Source: Fidelibacterota bacterium (GTDB taxonomy: Bacteria; Pseudomonadota; Alphaproteobacteria; Rhodospirillales; Rhodospirillaceae). Taken from it: a DNA stretch of 8,544 nt. The notes below the pieces were generated by a model. The model saw only the letters and a list, made by a program, of their open reading frames with translations. It had not been told where the DNA came from and did not search any database. A program made the position numbers and the translations under genes. The stretch spans positions 1 to 8,544 of the forward strand of contig CANJEU010000071.1 of NCBI GenBank assembly GCA_947473445.1, given 5' to 3'. Shown one piece after another: positions 5,707 to 8,544 of this stretch (position 1 is its first letter; each line of letters opens with the position of its first letter).

Positions 5707-8207
5707 GTGCCGCGCGGTTTGAGGCTGCGCCGGGTGGCGGTGGCCTCGAGCGGATTTTCGGGCCAGATGTGGCGGGGATATCGCCCGCGCATCTCGCCGC
5801 GCACCTGCGGATAGACATTCGCCCAAAAGCTTTTGAGATCCGCCGTCACTGCAATAGGCCGCTGCGCCGGTGATAGCAGATGCAAGGTGACCGGGATTCG
5901 CCCGCCCGCGATCGCGGGCGTCTCCTTCAGTCCAAAGACCTCCTGGAGTTTCACGTAAAGCGCCGGCGAACCTGCGACACTATAATCGACGGCAATGCGC
6001 GAACCTGACGGTACCGCGACGTGGGTAGGTGCAAGCTCATCGAGCCATTGCGGCAGCGGCCACGGCAGAAGATTCCGAAGTACGCCGTCGAGATCGAGTT
6101 TCGTCAGGTGACTCCGCCGCGTGATGCCGGCCATGTAAGGCGCGAGCCATTCATCGAGAGTTTCAAGCAGGGTCTGAGCCGACAGATCGGGCCATCCGTC
6201 TTGTGGGGCGGCCTTGCGCAGCAGTGCGACGCGTTCGCGCAGCGTACGCGTCGCGTCTGTCCACGGCAGTGCATCAAGGCCCAGATCGCGCACACCCGCG
6301 ATCATCGCCGCTTGCAGCAGTGCGGGATCTGCATTGCGCAGCGGGCGCGCTTCCAGGACCAGTGCCCCAAGGCGGCGTGTTTCACGGGCGACAACCACGG
6401 CTTCGCGCGGGTCCCATACCACCTCGGCGCTTTCCGCTATGTCCGCGTCAAACGCGGATTCGATCTCGGCTTGCGTCACGGCGGCGGCCAGATAAATGCG
6501 CCCCTCGCGCGCCGCGCCATCAAGATCGGCGACCGCGATATAATCCTGCGCGGCCAAAGACTCGGCACGGTCAATGAACGCCCCGCCGCCGCCCGAGAGC
6601 CGAAAACGGCCATCACCGCCGCGGCGCTGAGCGATGCGGTCGGGATAGGCCAACGCCACAAGAATTCCCGCAGCTGCAGTCCCGCCGCCGTCGCGCTTTA
6701 CGCCGGCGATGCCCCTGATCTGTTTTGCCGCGGCCCGCACACGGGCCAGCGCCCCATGATTGATCCTCACGCCGCCGGCGCGTCCGCCGCCTTCGGAGAC
6801 CGCATCGAGCCGCAGGCGGATATCGGGGTCACGGGTGCCGATCAGCACGTCACGCTCTGCGAGGAGTGCGGCGATATCACACGCCAGACCGCCCTCACCC
6901 ATGGCGATTCCGCGGTGGACGAGATGGGCAAGCCGTGGATGCAAGGGCAGAGCGGCCATCGCCTTGCCTTCGGGCGTTATGCGCCCGGCAATGTCCAAGG
7001 CGTCCAGCTTACGCAAAAGATCTGCAGCCTGCGCAAACGCGCCGGCCGGGGGTGGCGTCAGCCAGCTGAGCGTATGCGGATCGGCCACGCCCCATCCCGC
7101 TAGGTCGAGGGCGAGCGGGGCAAGATCGGCCTGCAGCATTTCCGGTTCGTCATAGGCCTTGAGGCCGCGGTCCTCGGGCTCGGTCCACAGCCGGTAGCAA
7201 ACGCCGGGTCCGAGACGACCGGCACGGCCGCGACGCTGTTCGGCGGCAGCACGTGAAACACGGATCGAGACAAGTTGCGTCATGCCGCGGCCCGGATCGA
7301 ACCGCGGGGCGCGCTTGGTGCCGCAGTCGATCACTACCCGCACGCCTTCGATCGTGAGGCTGGTCTCGGCGATTGTCGTCGCGAGAACGACTTTGCGGAC
7401 GCCCGGCGCGGGCGGCGCGACCGCCCGATTTTGCTCGCCGGGCGAAAGCGCGCCGAACAATGGCGCGACAATACACCCGGCCGGTAGTCCACCGTCTTCC
7501 AAAAGACCGGCGGTACGCCTGATTTCACCTTCGCCGGGCAGAAACGCAAGGATGCTTCCGGCCTCGTCGGCCAGGGCGCGACGAACGGCGGCTGCCATTT
7601 CACGCGGGAGGTCATCCCCCGCCGGTGCGCTCAGATAATGCGTCTCCACCGGGAACGGACGGTGCGCACTCGCTAGTACGGGCGCATTCCCGAGTACCGC
7701 AGCAACGGCCTGATCGTCCAGGGTCGCCGACATGACAAGAATCTTCAAATCGGGCCGCAGCGCACGCTGGATATCAAGCGCGAGCGCAAGACCGAGATCG
7801 GCATCGAGACTGCGTTCATGGAATTCGTCAAAGATCAGCAGCCCGACGTCCGCGAGCTCGGGATCGGACTGAAGCCGTCGTGTGAGGATGCCTTCCGTCA
7901 CCACTTCGATACGCGTGCGCGACGAAACCTTGGATTCGAGGCGGACACGGAACCCAACCGTCTCGCCGACATTCTCGCCCAGCGTATCGGCCATCCGCAT
8001 GGCCGACATGCGGGCGGCAAGCCGTCGCGGCTCAAGCATTACGATCTTGCGGCCGTTCAGCCAGGACGCGTTGCGCAGATGCAGCGGGATACGCGTAGTT
8101 TTTCCGGCGCCGGGCGCCGCCAGTACAACCGCGGAAGGATGCGTTTCGAGCGCCGCGGCCACGTCGGGCAGCAACGCATCGATCGGCAAAGCGGTATGAG
8201 AACTCAC
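5703..8207 (-). CDS. hrpB: ATP-dependent DEAH-type helicase HrpB
   Basis: An 834-residue protein, normal for bacterial HrpB. Superfamily 2 motifs in order: Walker A APGAGKTT (31-38), Ia LEPRRLAA (58-65), TEGIL (104-108), the Walker B box DEFHER (127-132), SAT (160-162), ATTIAETSLTI (276-286) and QRRGRAGR (324-331). The family-specific C-terminal domain ends with RYPRHIWPENP and a short basic tail. HrpB is an RNA/DNA-dependent NTPase of cytoplasmic nucleic-acid metabolism whose precise target is poorly known in most bacteria. The start is GTG at 8207, supported by the conserved LPIDALLP just after it. The GTG shares bases with the TGA of the upstream receiver gene (GTGA), and the nearest GGAG (8213-8210) is only two bases away, so initiation probably depends on ribosomes finishing the upstream gene. 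The 3' end overlaps the stop codon of rlmJ by four bases. Confidence 0.95.
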   Translation of the reverse strand: MSSHTALPIDALLPDVAAALETHPSAVVLAAPGAGKTTRIPLHLRNASWLNGRKIVMLEPRRLAARMSAMRMADTLGENVGETVGFRVRLESKVSSRTRIEVVTEGILTRRLQSDPELADVGLLIFDEFHERSLDADLGLALALDIQRALRPDLKILVMSATLDDQAVAAVLGNAPVLASAHRPFPVETHYLSAPAGDDLPREMAAAVRRALADEAGSILAFLPGEGEIRRTAGLLEDGGLPAGCIVAPLFGALSPGEQNRAVAPPAPGVRKVVLATTIAETSLTIEGVRVVIDCGTKRAPRFDPGRGMTQLVSIRVSRAAAEQRRGRAGRLGPGVCYRLWTEPEDRGLKAYDEPEMLQADLAPLALDLAGWGVADPHTLSWLTPPPAGAFAQAADLLRKLDALDIAGRITPEGKAMAALPLHPRLAHLVHRGIAMGEGGLACDIAALLAERDVLIGTRDPDIRLRLDAVSEGGGRAGGVRINHGALARVRAAAKQIRGIAGVKRDGGGTAAAGILVALAYPDRIAQRRGGDGRFRLSGGGGAFIDRAESLAAQDYIAVADLDGAAREGRIYLAAAVTQAEIESAFDADIAESAEVVWDPREAVVVARETRRLGALVLEARPLRNADPALLQAAMIAGVRDLGLDALPWTDATRTLRERVALLRKAAPQDGWPDLSAQTLLETLDEWLAPYMAGITRRSHLTKLDLDGVLRNLLPWPLPQWLDELAPTHVAVPSGSRIAVDYSVAGSPALYVKLQEVFGLKETPAIAGGRIPVTLHLLSPAQRPIAVTADLKSFWANVYPQVRGEMRGRYPRHIWPENPLEATATRRSLKPRGT

Positions 8208-8544
8208 GGCTCCGTCGGCAGTTGGAGCTTGAGATACTCTGCAGCCGGTTTGATTGTGAGCTGCCGGTTGAAGGCACGATGAATGGCTTTCACGAGGAGA
8301 TCCTTCGTCACCGGCTTTCTCACGTAGGCGTGCACATCAAGGGCCATGGCGCAGCGGACGACTTCTTCCTGTCCGGAAAACGTCAGCATGATGAACGGTA
8401 TGTTCCGGGGGATATTCGCATGTTTGCCTCCGCGGATTTCTTGCAGGAGAGCTAAGCCGGTCATCGTCGGCATGCTGTGGTCGCAGATGATACAATCGAC
8501 TTTTTTTGTCTTATCGGCGAGAAGATTGAGCGCCGACAAGCAAC
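8204..8544 (-). CDS. Single-domain response regulator (CheY-like receiver), N-terminus cut by window edge
   Basis: The frame is open to the right edge (first complete codon 8542-8540) and stops with TGA at 8206-8204. The visible part covers most of a receiver domain: the phosphoacceptor aspartate in IICDHSMPTMTG, the conserved threonine in IMLTFSG 33 residues later, and the lysine in YVRKPV 22 residues after that, close to the CheY spacing. A small insertion (GGKHANIPRN) explains the slightly longer first gap. The first strand with the acidic pocket lies outside the window, so the TTG at 8539 is not a credible start. After the receiver fold only about 35 residues follow, with no DNA-binding or enzymatic output domain, so any output domain would have to lie N-terminal, which is unusual. 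It would take phosphate from a sensor kinase not seen here. It appears to be co-transcribed with hrpB. Confidence 0.85.
   Translation of the reverse strand, partial: CLSALNLLADKTKKVDCIICDHSMPTMTGLALLQEIRGGKHANIPRNIPFIMLTFSGQEEVVRCAMALDVHAYVRKPVTKDLLVKAIHRAFNRQLTIKPAAEYLKLQLPTEP

Noticed and set aside
6021..7103. A 360-codon plus-strand reading frame inside hrpB
   Set aside because: It runs opposite the conserved helicase sequence and shows no domain; high third-position GC explains the open frame.
8204..8539. A complete short response regulator starting at TTG 8539
   Set aside because: A start there would remove the first strand and acidic pocket of the receiver fold; the frame is open to the window edge, so the gene is cut instead.

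Overview
The window reads as ordinary chromosomal DNA of a GC-rich alphaproteobacterium, perhaps of the Hyphomicrobiales (rhizobia-like) or a nearby order. Three things suggest this: high GC at third codon positions; a membrane beta-glucan synthase that joins a GH17 domain to a GT2 domain, as in the NdvB-type proteins of Bradyrhizobium and Pseudomonas; and the company of HrpB and RlmJ. The genus cannot be fixed from the sequence alone. There are six protein genes, two of them cut by the window edges. I see no mobile element, CRISPR array, tRNA or rRNA.

Layout. Left block, plus strand (1-1767): the end of a peptide-type ABC transporter solute-binding protein, then two bases later a complete FAD-dependent oxidoreductase of the phytoene-dehydrogenase-like/PYROXD2 family. 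A strong hairpin terminator at about 1779-1812 ends this unit and can serve both strands. Central block, minus strand (4444-1829): one large gene for an NdvB-like beta-glucan synthase/glucanosyltransferase that converges on the same terminator. A 398-base non-coding stretch (4445-4842) separates it from the divergent rlmJ and carries the candidate promoters of both genes plus a nested inverted repeat in the glucan synthase leader. Right block: rlmJ (plus, 4843-5706) meets the helicase gene hrpB (minus, 8207-5703) tail to tail, with the two stop codons overlapping. hrpB starts with GTG inside the stop codon of a single-domain response regulator that runs off the right edge.

Working together. 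The left block may import a peptide-like or other organic solute and oxidise it, but the substrate is unknown. The glucan synthase probably makes periplasmic or exported beta-1,3(1,6)-glucan. RlmJ modifies 23S rRNA, and HrpB is a DEAH-type helicase, so both may act on RNA, although their convergent arrangement does not make them an operon. The receiver protein and HrpB look co-transcribed and translationally coupled. I found no convincing undescribed system. The points most worth checking are the overlapping gene junctions, the structured leader of the glucan synthase and the changed motif residues in RlmJ.
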